Assembly (NCBI GenBank): GCA_021155965.1
Contig: JAJNBJ010000003.1
Span: forward strand, 182,385-246,384
Length of the DNA stretch: 64,000 nt
Reading direction: 5' to 3'
Source of the DNA: Flavipsychrobacter sp.
GTDB lineage: Bacteria > Bacteroidota > Bacteroidia > Chitinophagales > Chitinophagaceae
Positions 34,001-42,391 of the stretch are shown one piece after another. The notes beneath the pieces were generated by a model that saw only the letters and a program-made list of their open reading frames with translations, was not told the origin of the DNA and did no database searches. A program made the position numbers and the translations under genes. Each line of letters begins with the position of its first letter. Position 1 is the stretch's first letter.

Positions 34001-36142
34001 GTGCAATCCAAAATCAAGCATGGCGCCTGTACCTGCAACGGTGCTGCCAACCATGGTAGTACCATTAAGGAACAACTGGTAGTTAATACCAATAGTTGAA
34101 TTGCTGAGGTAAACATTAACACCCGCACCACCTGCACAATAATTTCCACCGCCTGTAACCGTGTATATCGTAGGTAATGGATTGGTACCCACAGTCGCAG
34201 TGCCCGTCATATTGGTCGCACATGATGTACCGGGGTTGGCAACTACGCTGAACGTACCGGTTGTAGTTATCGGTGCAAAAGACCCTGCAAAACCCGAACC
34301 CGAGATCGGGATGCCTATCGGAGTCGCCCCGCTCATCAACTGGTAGTTAACTCCGAAGTCAGTTCCCGATAAGCCGATCACAACCCCGGTAGTACTGCCC
34401 ACGCAGTAATTACCGCCACCTGTCACCGTATATACATTAGGAGTTCCCGTAACGCCGAAAACAGCTAGCGCGATACAACCTGCAGGCGTAGTATAAGTAA
34501 TATTGGAAATGCCTGTCGCCACGCTTGTTACTATTCCTGAAGATGATCCAATGGTTGCAACACCTATGTTGCTGCTCGTCCAGGTACCACCGGGAGCGCC
34601 ATTTGTCAAAGTAACCGAAACACCGGTGCCGCACACACCAAGAGGGCCTGAAATTGGTGAAAGCGCATGAACGGTCATCGGCTTCACCACACTGCAGCCA
34701 TTTGTTATGGTGTAGCTTATGTTCACGCTACCACCAGCAACACCGGTAACCACACCGGAAGCAGAATTAACTGTGGCAAATGAGGTATTGCTGCTGCTCC
34801 ATACTCCACCACTTGTGGCGCTTGTCAATGCCGCAGTAAGCAGCGGGCAAACAGTAGATGCGCCGGAAATATTAGCTGGCGCCGTATTTACCGTCATGTT
34901 ATATAATGCACTGCAACCACTTATTGTATAGCTGATAACAGGCGTACCGGAAGCTACTCCCGTTACTACTCCTGTAGTTGAGTTAACTATTGCAAACCCT
35001 GTATTGCTGCTGCTCCAGGTACCGCCTGTTGAGGCAGAACTTAACGTTGTAGTCTGCCCAGTACATACCGATGTTGCTCCGGTAATATCTGCGGGTAAGG
35101 CATTTACTGTTACTGTCATTTTAGCAAGTGCGCTAGGTCCGCCGCAAGGATTGCCAATAGTATACGTCAATGTAGTTGTACCAGCCGATATACCTGTGAA
35201 AACACCGGATGCACCATTAATGGTACCGACCGCAGTATTACTGCTGCTCCATGTGCCACCTGCTACACTTGTTGGATTGGTATAAGTTGAATTTGAGCCA
35301 ACACAAACCGCACTGGCACCAATAACCGTACCCGGAGAACTGCACAGCACTGTGATGATTACCTGGCCCGCCCCTGTAGTGTTAAAGCCCCGTGTATGTG
35401 TAACATTGCTGCATACAGTAGGATCAGCATACGAAGATCCGCCACCACCGCCCGACCAGCTTCCGCCGCCGCCACCATAGTAGCCACCGCCGCCACCAGC
35501 ACCCCACGTACCTGTCGCACCATTGCCGCCGCCGCCTAGGGTGCCGCTTGCCCCCCTGGCATAACCACAGCAATTATATTGCCCTCCAAGGCCACCGGCA
35601 GTTTGTGTGCCGCCATAACCACCAATATCGCTATTCGACCCTCCAATCACATTACCACTCCATCCTTGTTCTCCTGTAGTGCCGCCACCATCTCCGCCTC
35701 TGTCATAATTGTTCGTGCCGTAATTCGCAGAACCACCACCACCACTGCCGGCTACAACCGGCCTGTTAGTGGCCGTAGGCGCACCTGGGTCTAAACGAAT
35801 ATCCGTAGCGCCGCCACCGCCACCACCATTGGTAACGCCAGTACCGCCTCCATTAAATCCTCCGGCGCCACTGCCGCCCGCAGCTCCTACCCCCCCTACA
35901 AAAATGTATAGGTTGGTACTGGGTGTAACATTCATGGTACATTGCACCCTGGCTCCATAACCACCACGCAACACACCACCTCCGTTACCGCCAATAGCTC
36001 CGCGGGCATCAACACTGATTAGTGTTACTCCGGCAGGAACTGAATAGATTTGCATAGATCCCGTATAGTTAAAAGTAGTTGTCTGGGCTATGCTCTTTCC
36101 TGATAAGCAAATAAGAATTAGCAGAAAATAGATTTTCTTCAT
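28007..36142 (-). CDS. Giant secreted repeat protein with type IX secretion sorting domain
   Basis: A 2711-residue exported protein. A signal peptide (cleavage after SIAQ) is followed by a Gly-rich domain (about 20-265), four Ig-like (Big_2-type) repeats with GGTWSSSN signatures (about 270-600), about 20 tandem copies of an 89-residue repeat with the core VTGGGNYCSGGTGV...YQLY...TNATTGC (about 570-2350), three Ig/PKD-like repeats with YQWKVNG, and a C-terminal type A sorting domain (LVPNPNKGMFTL to the end). Each 89-residue unit holds a Cys pair, perhaps a disulfide. It is probably a surface adhesin or gliding-type protein; no ligand can be named. Confidence 0.88.
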   Translation of the reverse strand: MKKIYFLLILICLSGKSIAQTTTFNYTGSMQIYSVPAGVTLISVDARGAIGGNGGGVLRGGYGARVQCTMNVTPSTNLYIFVGGVGAAGGSGAGGFNGGGTGVTNGGGGGGATDIRLDPGAPTATNRPVVAGSGGGGSANYGTNNYDRGGDGGGTTGEQGWSGNVIGGSNSDIGGYGGTQTAGGLGGQYNCCGYARGASGTLGGGGNGATGTWGAGGGGGYYGGGGGSWSGGGGGSSYADPTVCSNVTHTRGFNTTGAGQVIITVLCSSPGTVIGASAVCVGSNSTYTNPTSVAGGTWSSSNTAVGTINGASGVFTGISAGTTTLTYTIGNPCGGPSALAKMTVTVNALPADITGATSVCTGQTTTLSSASTGGTWSSSNTGFAIVNSTTGVVTGVASGTPVISYTISGCSALYNMTVNTAPANISGASTVCPLLTAALTSATSGGVWSSSNTSFATVNSASGVVTGVAGGSVNISYTITNGCSVVKPMTVHALSPISGPLGVCGTGVSVTLTNGAPGGTWTSSNIGVATIGSSSGIVTSVATGISNITYTTPAGCIALAVFGVTGTPNVYTVTGGGNYCVGSTTGVVIGLSGTDFGVNYQLMSGATPIGIPISGSGFAGSFAPITTTGTFSVVANPGTSCATNMTGTATVGTNPLPTIYTVTGGGNYCAGGAGVNVYLSNSTIGINYQLFLNGTTMVGSTVAGTGAMLDFGLHTAAGVYTVVATHATLGCVNNMASSATISINSLPLAFNMTGGGAFCSGATGVPVGLSNTQLGVNYQLYYNGSPVVGAVMAGTGSGISFGSQTLGGTYSIVATNATTGCSNSMTGTSGVTVNALPTVYTVTGGGNYCSGGTGVAVNLNGSQTGVNYQLYRGATPVGSPMAGTGTSISFGLQTTAGSYTVSATNATTGCTLIMSGSANVAINPLPSQFTVTGGGGYCNGGTGVSVGLSGSVVGYTYQLWLSTMLVDAAPGSGSAIDFGMQTAAGFYTVVATDNITLCSNNMVGSTVVTINPLPIIRTVTGGGNYCSGGTGVAIGLNGSSAGTSYQLYQGTTLSGSAVAGTGVPIGFGNRTGAGSYTATATITATGCTATMTGSAAIVIDPLPIATMVTGTGSYCAGGTGLNVGLAGSIPGISYQLYRNGVMTGMPVTGTGAAISFGLQTLAGNYTVTGTNTTNGCVNTMTGNAIINIDPLPAAYAITGGGNYCAGGAGALLGVSGSETGVNYQLYLGGVPSGTPVAGTGGGISFGFRTTAGTYSVVATNATTGCTMNMTGSATVSIVALPLPAAFTVTGGGNYCTGGTGVHIGLAASATGVTYQLYNASIATGAVVPGTGAALDFGLQTAGGTYTVVATNTSTTCNNVMTGAATVALDPLPNIYGLTGGGNYCFGTPGVHIGISNSDAGINYQLNLAGGAVGAPTPGTGTAIDFGVQSATGFYDIVATNATTGCSSSMAGGSIVNIDPLPVLHNVTGGGGYCPGGMGVHVGLDGSDIGTDYQLYKGGVAVGIPLAGTGIVLDFGLQTATGTYTVIATNPATTCTNGMSGSKIVSISPVPNAYSVTGTGNYCPGGTGVNVGLANSDLGTTYQLYNLGGPVGLPMAGTGLPLNFGSQLAGTYTVVAASTSTTCTNNMTGNAVVGINAVPTAQTVTGSGSYCAGGTGLNVGLGGSQTGTNYQLMLGGSPTGLAVAGTGSAISFGMKTAPGVYTVVATNSTTACSNNMTGSAVVAVNALPTVYNVTGGGNYCIGGTGVGITLSGSNTGISYQLMRGATAVGAPQAGTGAMINFGMQTVAGTYTVVATNTSSLCTNNMNGSVNVGINTLPIAYTVSGGGNYCVGGSGLHVNLSGSNTGISYQLQIGGSPVGTPLVGTGFGLDFGLQTVTGNYTIKATNMSTGCVNMMTGSASIGTNPLPNVYSVSSTSSNYCAGGAGVLVALTSSDAGINYQLYHMGTAIGAPVAGTGGSVDFGMQLASGLYTAIATNATTGCTKNMASSVTVVVDPLPAVYTVTGGGGYCSGTSGVNVGLSSSTAAIKYQLYKDAMPVGGPVTGTGSPINFGIQSATGSYTVIATNPATTCVNNMSGAVSVVLNSLPTMYTLTGGGNYCVGGSGISVGLSGSQPGVSYQLKAGMVNVGTAVAGTGGAIDFGMQTITGPYTVVATDATTGCVRTMMGSVSVNTTALPTAYPVVGGGNYCSGGTGVHVGLGSSQAGVSYRLFNGASPVGSPMMASGPAIDFGLQAATGTYTVVATNTTTGCTATMSGSATVGTYPQPTLFSVIGGGNYCSGTAGVNVGLNGSTVGVNYQLYNGFSMVGPAIAGTGGILDFGMIATPATFTVIATNATTACSRTMAGSATLAMNPSVTPVVNISTPAGDTLCSGNFTTFTATPVNGGMAPAYQWKVNGVNTGVSATYSYIPADGDVLSVTLTSSAACATPASVTKSVVLNVMPQGTPAVTVSANPGTNVCQGTMVTFIANTTFGGSSPAYTWVKNGVAVSTAPSLAYTPADGDDIYCLIASNYRCRTANSAMSSHVIMDVDAAINPTVTISATPGLNLAAGQTVMFTANVLNGGATPTYQWMVNGMPVSGANAQTYTTNTLSNHDIVSCDVTSSSACSGLSGSGSATVTISGTGVNNVIAMSDVTLVPNPNKGMFTLQGKLGTIADQEVSVEVTNMLGQVVYTSKAAVRNGELNERVELGNNLANGMYILNLRSGNESRVFHVAVEK
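29110..34440 (-). repeat. About 20 tandem 267-bp coding repeats
   Basis: Within the giant gene, units of about 267 bp recur from near 34440 to near 29110. Starts are marked by codons for TGGGNYC, and each unit ends with NPLP or a close variant. Units differ by many substitutions, including synonymous ones, so they are not recent identical copies. They are coding, in frame and not a CRISPR. Confidence 0.85.
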
Positions 36143-36313
36143 ACAGTAGTTTTAAATAAGAATTAAAGAATAGGATTTAGGCATTTTTGTAATATGAAAA
36201 ATATTTGTGAGCAAGATATGAAAATTTAGTGATAAAAGGAAAAATGAACTTTTATTCTATTTTTTGAACTTAAATAGAAGTAATACCCATATTTAAACTA
36301 CCTAATATAGAAG

Positions 36314-38224
36314 CTATTCTGTTATCAATATCCGCTGGGTAAATGTGATGGTATTGTTCGCTGCGGTTAGAAAATAGATACCCGGCACTGCATCCAGCTT
36401 TACGTCGGTCTGCTCATTAGTATTTGCTTTGAACTCAATCACCTTCCCACCCAGAACGTTTGTCACCAAAACTGTTATTGCTTCATTTTTTGCAGAAGCG
36501 ATATTAAGTGTAAAAGTACCGTCGCTGGGGTTGGGGAATATACTCAGTTCATCAGTCGTAGTACCCGCAACAGGCTCATTAAGCGGGAGGCAAAGAATTA
36601 CATCAATTACTTTGTCAGCAGTGGTAGTGCCGCATCCGTTAGTAACTGTATACGTAATAGTGACTATGCCGGGGAAGCCTCCTATCAAAGAGCCGCCAAA
36701 AACAAAAGCCGTGACAGGGTTGCTGCTGCTCCACGTTCCGCCCGGTGTACTGTTAGTTATAGTATTGACAGAGCCTGAACATATCAGTTCAGGTGCTATA
36801 ACGGGCCCTGCGGGAACATCAACAGAGATCGCATGAAATGCAGTATCCCCACCGCAACCATTCGTCACTACATAACTGATCATTGCACTTCCCGGCATCA
36901 GCCCGTCTACATTTCCTGAACCATCCACATCAGCTATTGTAACATCATCACTACTCCATGCACCACCCGGGCCACTCGCGCTCAGCGTTACAGATGAACC
37001 GTTGCAGACACCTGCGGGCCCACCGATAACACCCGCATCAGGCATGGGGTTTACCGTAATTACATGTGCTGCCACATCTATACCACAACCTGTGCTTATT
37101 GTGTATTTTATAGTATCCACACCTGCTGCAATGCCCGTTGTCACACCACCTGTTACTGATGCCATACCTGTACTCACTCCCCATACACCACCACTCACGC
37201 TTGAGGTCAATGTTATTGATGCGCTTTCGCAAACGTCAGCCACACCTGAAATAGTACCTGCAAAAGGAGCCGGGCTGATGGATACGGTAGCGGTAACAGT
37301 GGCTGAGCCGCAACCATTGGTTACTGTATAACTGATCGTATCTATGCCGGCAGCACCCCCTGTCACTACCCCACCCGATACAGTGGCATTAGCATTGCTT
37401 GCTGTCCATACGCCTCCGCTTACGGTTGACGAAAGCGTAATAGATGAAGCGATACAAACAACAGCAGGCCCCGAAAGGCTTCCGGCCAATGGCAGGGGAT
37501 TAACGGTTACAATTTTCGAAACCGAAGTTGGTCCGCACATATTTGTTACCGTATAAATAATTGTATCAATGCCTGCAGACACACCTGTTACTATACCTCC
37601 GCCTGTTACAGTTGCAGCAGGGTTGGTGGCACTCCACGCACCACCCGGTGTAGCACTGAACAGGGAAATAGCCGAACTAACGCAAACTGTTGAAGAACCT
37701 GAAATAGCACTGACTGATGGAAGGGCATTTATGGTAATCAGCTTTGTTGCAGTAGCTGTTCCGCATGATGTAGTAACGGTATATGTTATAGTACAGGTAC
37801 CCGGTGAAACACCGCTTACTACCCCGCCAGATACGGTAGCGTTGGCATTCGATGCACTCCATGTACCACCTGGTACACTGGCCGTAAGGGTAATAGTAGT
37901 ACCCGCACACACTGAAGAAGGGCCGGATATACTACCCGCAGATGCAAGGGGATTAACTGTTACTACCGCAGTATGAACTGTGGCACCCGCTGTATAAGAA
38001 ATAGTTGCTGTGCCGGCAGACATGCCATACACAAATCCTGTCGTCAGGCCAACAACTGCAACCGATGGCGTACTGCTGGTCCACACGCCACCTGGCATGG
38101 CATCTGCCAAAGGAGTTGTTCCACCAACACATACCGTAAGTGTTCCCGTGATCTGTGCTTGCGCTTGCTGCGAAGAAAGAAGTGTAAATAGTAACGGGAA
38201 AATATATAGTATAGCTTTCTTCAT
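36314..38224 (-). CDS. Secreted Ig-like repeat protein with type IX sorting domain
   Basis: A 636-residue exported protein with signal peptide (cleavage after AQAQ), seven Ig-like repeats of about 78 residues each containing a C..., GG(T/V)WS and ITYTVTNGCG pattern, and a C-terminal type A sorting domain (LSIFPNPSDGTFTL to the end). The Ig-like units are the same kind as the four in the giant protein next door, so the two genes probably share ancestry and may work together on the cell surface. Neither has a recognisable enzyme domain. Confidence 0.87.
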   Translation of the reverse strand: MKKAILYIFPLLFTLLSSQQAQAQITGTLTVCVGGTTPLADAMPGGVWTSSTPSVAVVGLTTGFVYGMSAGTATISYTAGATVHTAVVTVNPLASAGSISGPSSVCAGTTITLTASVPGGTWSASNANATVSGGVVSGVSPGTCTITYTVTTSCGTATATKLITINALPSVSAISGSSTVCVSSAISLFSATPGGAWSATNPAATVTGGGIVTGVSAGIDTIIYTVTNMCGPTSVSKIVTVNPLPLAGSLSGPAVVCIASSITLSSTVSGGVWTASNANATVSGGVVTGGAAGIDTISYTVTNGCGSATVTATVSISPAPFAGTISGVADVCESASITLTSSVSGGVWGVSTGMASVTGGVTTGIAAGVDTIKYTISTGCGIDVAAHVITVNPMPDAGVIGGPAGVCNGSSVTLSASGPGGAWSSDDVTIADVDGSGNVDGLMPGSAMISYVVTNGCGGDTAFHAISVDVPAGPVIAPELICSGSVNTITNSTPGGTWSSSNPVTAFVFGGSLIGGFPGIVTITYTVTNGCGTTTADKVIDVILCLPLNEPVAGTTTDELSIFPNPSDGTFTLNIASAKNEAITVLVTNVLGGKVIEFKANTNEQTDVKLDAVPGIYFLTAANNTITFTQRILITE

Positions 38225-38306
38225 TTGGGGTCGTTTAAGTTATGAAAATACAAAATGCATAACACATACCGAAATAATCATCAAAAATCACCCTTCCAAA
38301 ATGCAG

Positions 38307-38314
38307 TAACTTTG
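38307..38314 (+). promoter_or_regulatory. Putative -7 box of the glutathione peroxidase gene
   Basis: TAACTTTG matches TAnnTTTG exactly and ends 13 bases before the ATG at 38328. Confidence 0.5.
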
Positions 38315-38327
38315 CACAAACTGGCCT

Positions 38328-38867
38328 ATGTATCTTGCAACGCTGCTATTTTTTTCTTTCTTCTTTACGCCACGCCCAAAAGGCCATATACCCAACAGCA
38401 TCTATGATTTTAAAGTTGCAGCGCTTGATGGCAGCACAATGGATTTCTCCACATTCAGGGGTAAAAAAATACTGATAGTGAATACAGCAACTTATTGCGG
38501 CAATACCCCGCAGTACACCGGTTTGCAAAAACTGTACGAAAAATATAAAGACAAATTAGTTGTTGTTGGTTTCCCTTCAAACAGCTTTTTCTTCCAAGAG
38601 CCGGGCTCAAATAAGGCCATTGCAGATTTCTGCAAACAGAACTATGGTGTTACCTTCCCTATGGCTGCGAAAGTTACCGTGAAAGGCAGGAAGATGGCTC
38701 CCATCTATCAGTGGCTGACCGATAAAAAATATAACGGCTACATGGATAGTAAGGTAACCTGGAATTTCCAGAAATACCTGGTTGATGAAAAAGGTAAACT
38801 CGTTGAAATCTTCTCTCCAACTACCCTGCCAGACAGCCCTGAAATAATAGCTTTTATAGAGAAGTAA
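38328..38867 (+). CDS. Glutathione peroxidase-family thiol peroxidase
   Basis: A 179-residue Cys-type peroxidase. The catalytic motif is VNTATYCGNTPQYTGL (Cys57, Cys instead of Sec), the second GPx motif is VVGFPSNSF, and the Trp/Asn pair is in VTWNFQKYLV. A short hydrophobic N-terminus (LATLLFFSFFF) suggests export or membrane attachment. These enzymes normally use thioredoxin rather than glutathione when they lack the oligomerisation loop. The substrate is hydrogen or lipid peroxide. Confidence 0.93.
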   Translation: MYLATLLFFSFFFTPRPKGHIPNSIYDFKVAALDGSTMDFSTFRGKKILIVNTATYCGNTPQYTGLQKLYEKYKDKLVVVGFPSNSFFFQEPGSNKAIADFCKQNYGVTFPMAAKVTVKGRKMAPIYQWLTDKKYNGYMDSKVTWNFQKYLVDEKGKLVEIFSPTTLPDSPEIIAFIEK

Positions 38868-38900
38868 CATCAAGAAAGGCAACTCACAGTATAAAAATAT

Positions 38901-38985
38901 TTAACCGCAGAGGCGCTAAGTCGCAAAGATTTATTATTTAATAAGCTAAAGTACTTTCTTTGCGTCTCTGCGTCTTAGCAGTTAA
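38901..38985. repeat. Inverted intergenic element with CGCAGAG/CGCAAAG arms
   Basis: Left arm 38901-38930 contains AACCGCAGAGGCGCTAAG and CGCAAAG; the right arm 38957-38985, read on the other strand, contains AACTGCTAAGACGCAGAG and CGCAAAG. The same words appear in different order, around an A/T-rich loop. Very similar elements are familiar from intergenic DNA of unrelated bacteria. It lies between two convergent genes, so it could form a terminator-like structure. Confidence 0.7.
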
Positions 38986-39015
38986 GTAAATAACCATACC
39001 TTATGTTCAACTACA

Positions 39016-40650
39016 CTATTCAAATGTAACCCACGCCACCTTTGCTTCTTTCTTCCTGCGCTCACGCTCTACAAGCAAAGTTGCATATGTGTTGATATCT
39101 TTGTTATAATCTGACGCCTGTATATAACAGAAGATAGCCTGGTCGTCTTTAGGTTCACCAAAAAGGAAGAACTTATCAATTTTGCCGTCGCCCAATTTGA
39201 AACAAATGGTGTTTGATTCAGACACAGAACTCATTGTTTTGCGTTTCTTTTCGCTCTCATTCTTTTCATAGTTCACCGGCAGATCATTGAACAATATGTA
39301 ACGGCCGTTGGGCGCATTAATGTAGTCGAACGACATAAATTGGTTTACGTTTGTGCTGCCTAACCCGTATTGTGTTGGTGGCACATAAACACCTTTGCTC
39401 CTGGCTGCCACATATAGTGCAGGCAGTATGCTTTGTGTCACCTGCTTCTTACTAATAGCGTAGCCACGCAATTCCGCGCCTGTATCAGATAGCTCAGAAA
39501 TACCAAGAGCGCCTATGAATGTTCTCTCTTGCACCACAGACCCATTCCGGTATGTAGTCACTGTCCTGCTTTCTTCTGACAGGATGGTTGTTGTATTATC
39601 TTTATTGATGACCATGTGCTGCGGCAAACCAGAATAAACATATTCCGCATCAATATTACTTTGAGCATATTCACTCACTTTCTGTCCCTGCACAACCTTT
39701 ACATCTGTCACATCCAATGTTTCAGGATCTATGTATGACAACAACGTTAAAAAATAAGTTTTGGTGCTGCTGCTGAAGAATTTAGATGACCGGCCGGTTT
39801 GCGACAAAGTAAGTAGCTGTATTTTATTATTGTTGCGGTTATACAACATCACAGATTTTGTATCGTTAAAATCAATAGAGAAGTTGAGCAGTTTATGGCC
39901 AAAATCCTTCTCGCCAACTTTCAAGCTTGACACAATTACGCGCGCAGCCACATCATCCGACTTGCCATTGTGGCCATAGGTTGTTACAAATACGCGTTTG
40001 TCGCCATCAACCACACAGCCTATATAACGCAGGTATTTAAATGCGCCACCGGGCGATTCATAAAAAGCTTCATTAATAATAGTATGGCTACCATTGTAAT
40101 GCACCACACGTATACGCTCACTGCGGTCTTTGGCAAAACCATTGAAGTAGATAGTCGCATAGCAGTCAGATGTCGGGTCTTTCTCCACAATAATATTATT
40201 AGGGTCAGCATTGCCGAATTGTACAGCAAATCCTCCAAATGGCACACTAAGGGGCAAGCTGCCCAAATCGTCTTCTTTTATCACATCGGCCGTGGTGGAG
40301 CTTATGCGCAGGCGGTATAATTTAGGATCCTGCAGGAGGAATAATACTGCCTCGCCATTTATCTCGCAAAGGCTTGCAATTATGGAGGTCTTCAACCTAC
40401 GGACACTCCAAAGCTGGCTGGTAATTGTTTTACGTGCTATCTCTTTACGGCTCTTGTCGTAAGCAACTACAATAATACCTTCTTTGTTCTCGGCATGAAA
40501 GAATAAGGTATTGCCATTCTTTAGCTGCAGCAGCCTGTTCCAGCCATATTCAGGCTCTTCGAAACCTGCGCTTTTCTCAATTTTAAATTGCTGGGCAAAA
40601 ACAGGCGAAAAAGTTGCCAGTAAGGCAACAAATAATAATATATTTTTCAT
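39016..40650 (-). CDS. Secreted protein of unknown function (tandem paralogue 1)
   Basis: A 544-residue protein with a signal peptide (cleavage after VFAQ) and no recognised domain. It is collinear with the next gene over its whole length, sharing EEPEYGWNR, NGNTLFFH, KEGI, the central GGAFKYLRYIG and the exact tail KVAWVTFE. The many short beta strands and lack of membrane segments suggest a periplasmic or outer-membrane beta-propeller-like protein, which is a guess. No type IX sorting domain is seen. Confidence 0.7.
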   Translation of the reverse strand: MKNILLFVALLATFSPVFAQQFKIEKSAGFEEPEYGWNRLLQLKNGNTLFFHAENKEGIIVVAYDKSRKEIARKTITSQLWSVRRLKTSIIASLCEINGEAVLFLLQDPKLYRLRISSTTADVIKEDDLGSLPLSVPFGGFAVQFGNADPNNIIVEKDPTSDCYATIYFNGFAKDRSERIRVVHYNGSHTIINEAFYESPGGAFKYLRYIGCVVDGDKRVFVTTYGHNGKSDDVAARVIVSSLKVGEKDFGHKLLNFSIDFNDTKSVMLYNRNNNKIQLLTLSQTGRSSKFFSSSTKTYFLTLLSYIDPETLDVTDVKVVQGQKVSEYAQSNIDAEYVYSGLPQHMVINKDNTTTILSEESRTVTTYRNGSVVQERTFIGALGISELSDTGAELRGYAISKKQVTQSILPALYVAARSKGVYVPPTQYGLGSTNVNQFMSFDYINAPNGRYILFNDLPVNYEKNESEKKRKTMSSVSESNTICFKLGDGKIDKFFLFGEPKDDQAIFCYIQASDYNKDINTYATLLVERERRKKEAKVAWVTFE

Positions 40651-40716
40651 AAGTTTTATTAAGTGCAGCGCGAAGGTATGGAATTAGCAATGCAATGAAG
40701 TTATACAACTATTAGG

Positions 40717-42354
40717 CTATTCAAATGTTACCCAGGCTACCTTTGCTTTCTTCTCCCTGCCATTACGCTCCACAATAATTGTTGCATAGGTATTAGTTTC
40801 TTTATTGAAATCAGAGCATGCTATGTCACAAAACGTCGAAGCATCCTTGCCTGTCGGGTCACCAAACAAATAGAACTTATCCATTCTTCCTTCGTTCAGC
40901 TTGTAACAAATAGTATTAGTTTCAGATACCCTTGCAACAATCTTTCTTTTCTCATCTTCTTCTCCTTTCTCTGCATTCCCCGGCAAATCATTAAAGATAA
41001 CAAAACGCCCCTTATCGCTATTGACATAATCATATGACAAATACTGGTTCACATTCACATCACCGATCTCTATATGTTGCGAAAACTGGAACATACCTTT
41101 ACTTCTCCTCCATATATACAATTTAGGGAACGCATCCTCTGCCTGTTGCCTCTTGCTGATAGCATACCCGCGCAGTTCAGTACTGAAATCTGATAATTCA
41201 GATATGCCTATAGAACCAAGTTGTGTTCTTACGAGCGACCGGTATGTTGTTTCCGACGACTCTTCAAAAAGTATTGTAGTCGTTTTGTCTTTATTAATGA
41301 TCATATGCTGTGGCATACCGGAATACTCAAATTTTTTGTCAATGTGCTCAACACCGTATGCTGTTATCTTTTGGCCACTTACAGGTTTTGATAACACCAG
41401 CTTCAGCGTTTCGGGATCTATGTAATTGATCGCTACCGAATAATAGCTTGTAGTTTTACCATTGAAGCCACCTTTTTTCTTGTCCAGGGTCAGTGTAAGT
41501 AACTGGAGTTTATTATTGTTCCGGTTATACTGCATGATGGCTTTTGCTTCTTCGAACTCTTCCGTCAGTTCTAACACGCTATGTGTAAAAGACGTGTCAC
41601 CAACATTTAATCTCGATACGATAAGTTTAGGAGTTGCACTACCACCCCTGGCTTCATTATAAGCATAGCTGGTCACATACATTCTCTTATTGCCATCAAC
41701 CACAGCCCCCAGGTACTGCAGGTATTTAAATGCGCCACCCGGTGACCGGTAATATGCCTCCCCAATTTTCTTATGTGTCGCATCATAGTATTGCACTTTA
41801 ATCCGTTCATCAGTATTGGGCGCAAGAGAATTATATGTGATGACGGCATAATGATCAGATTCAGCATCTTTTTCAACGAAAAAATCAAAAGGATCAACAC
41901 CGCCGAATGCCACTGCATATCCGGCAAACAAACTGACCTTGGGCATTCTACCTATTTCGTCCTCTTTTGCAATAAAGCCTGTGGTCGGGTTGAGGCGCAT
42001 ACGGTACAGTACCGGTTCACGTCCGTCCGGCTGCGATACGAATATCACTGGCTCCCCATTTATTTCATAAAAGCCTTTAAACTGAGCAGTCTTCATTTTC
42101 TCTGCATCCCACTTTTTGCTTACCAACGTTCGTTTACCAATGACCTTCCTGTCTTTATTGTACACAACTACGTTAATCCCTTCTTTTTTTGTTGTATGAA
42201 AAAAGAACGTGTTACCATTCCTTAGTTGGATTACTCTGTTCCAGCCATATTCCGGCTCTTCAAAAGGCAGACTTTTTTCTATTTTGAATTGTTGGCCAAA
42301 AAGTGCAGGAATAGTTGCGAGAACCGCAATCAGTGCAAGTAATATTTTCTTCAT
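40717..42354 (-). CDS. Secreted protein of unknown function (tandem paralogue 2)
   Basis: A 545-residue paralogue of the preceding gene, on the same strand and 66 bases upstream of it. It has a signal peptide (cleavage after LFGQ), EEPEYGWNRVIQL, GGAFKYLQYLG and the same C-terminal KVAWVTFE. The duplication looks old because substitutions are spread along the length, while the C-terminus is strongly conserved. No function can be assigned. A TATCTTG sequence like that before aroQ lies upstream. Confidence 0.7.
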   Translation of the reverse strand: MKKILLALIAVLATIPALFGQQFKIEKSLPFEEPEYGWNRVIQLRNGNTFFFHTTKKEGINVVVYNKDRKVIGKRTLVSKKWDAEKMKTAQFKGFYEINGEPVIFVSQPDGREPVLYRMRLNPTTGFIAKEDEIGRMPKVSLFAGYAVAFGGVDPFDFFVEKDAESDHYAVITYNSLAPNTDERIKVQYYDATHKKIGEAYYRSPGGAFKYLQYLGAVVDGNKRMYVTSYAYNEARGGSATPKLIVSRLNVGDTSFTHSVLELTEEFEEAKAIMQYNRNNNKLQLLTLTLDKKKGGFNGKTTSYYSVAINYIDPETLKLVLSKPVSGQKITAYGVEHIDKKFEYSGMPQHMIINKDKTTTILFEESSETTYRSLVRTQLGSIGISELSDFSTELRGYAISKRQQAEDAFPKLYIWRRSKGMFQFSQHIEIGDVNVNQYLSYDYVNSDKGRFVIFNDLPGNAEKGEEDEKRKIVARVSETNTICYKLNEGRMDKFYLFGDPTGKDASTFCDIACSDFNKETNTYATIIVERNGREKKAKVAWVTFE

Positions 42355-42391
42355 AAAGTAAATAGTTTGATTTACGCGGGCAAGATAATAA

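Noticed and set aside
28230..35960. Open frames on the plus strand opposite the giant gene
   Set aside because: They mirror the repeat structure of the real gene, lack start signals and have Pro/Thr/Val-rich shadow composition.
28007..36142. Regular repeats that could be read as a CRISPR array
   Set aside because: The units are about 267 bp, in frame, protein-coding and diverged, with no short identical repeats and unique spacers.
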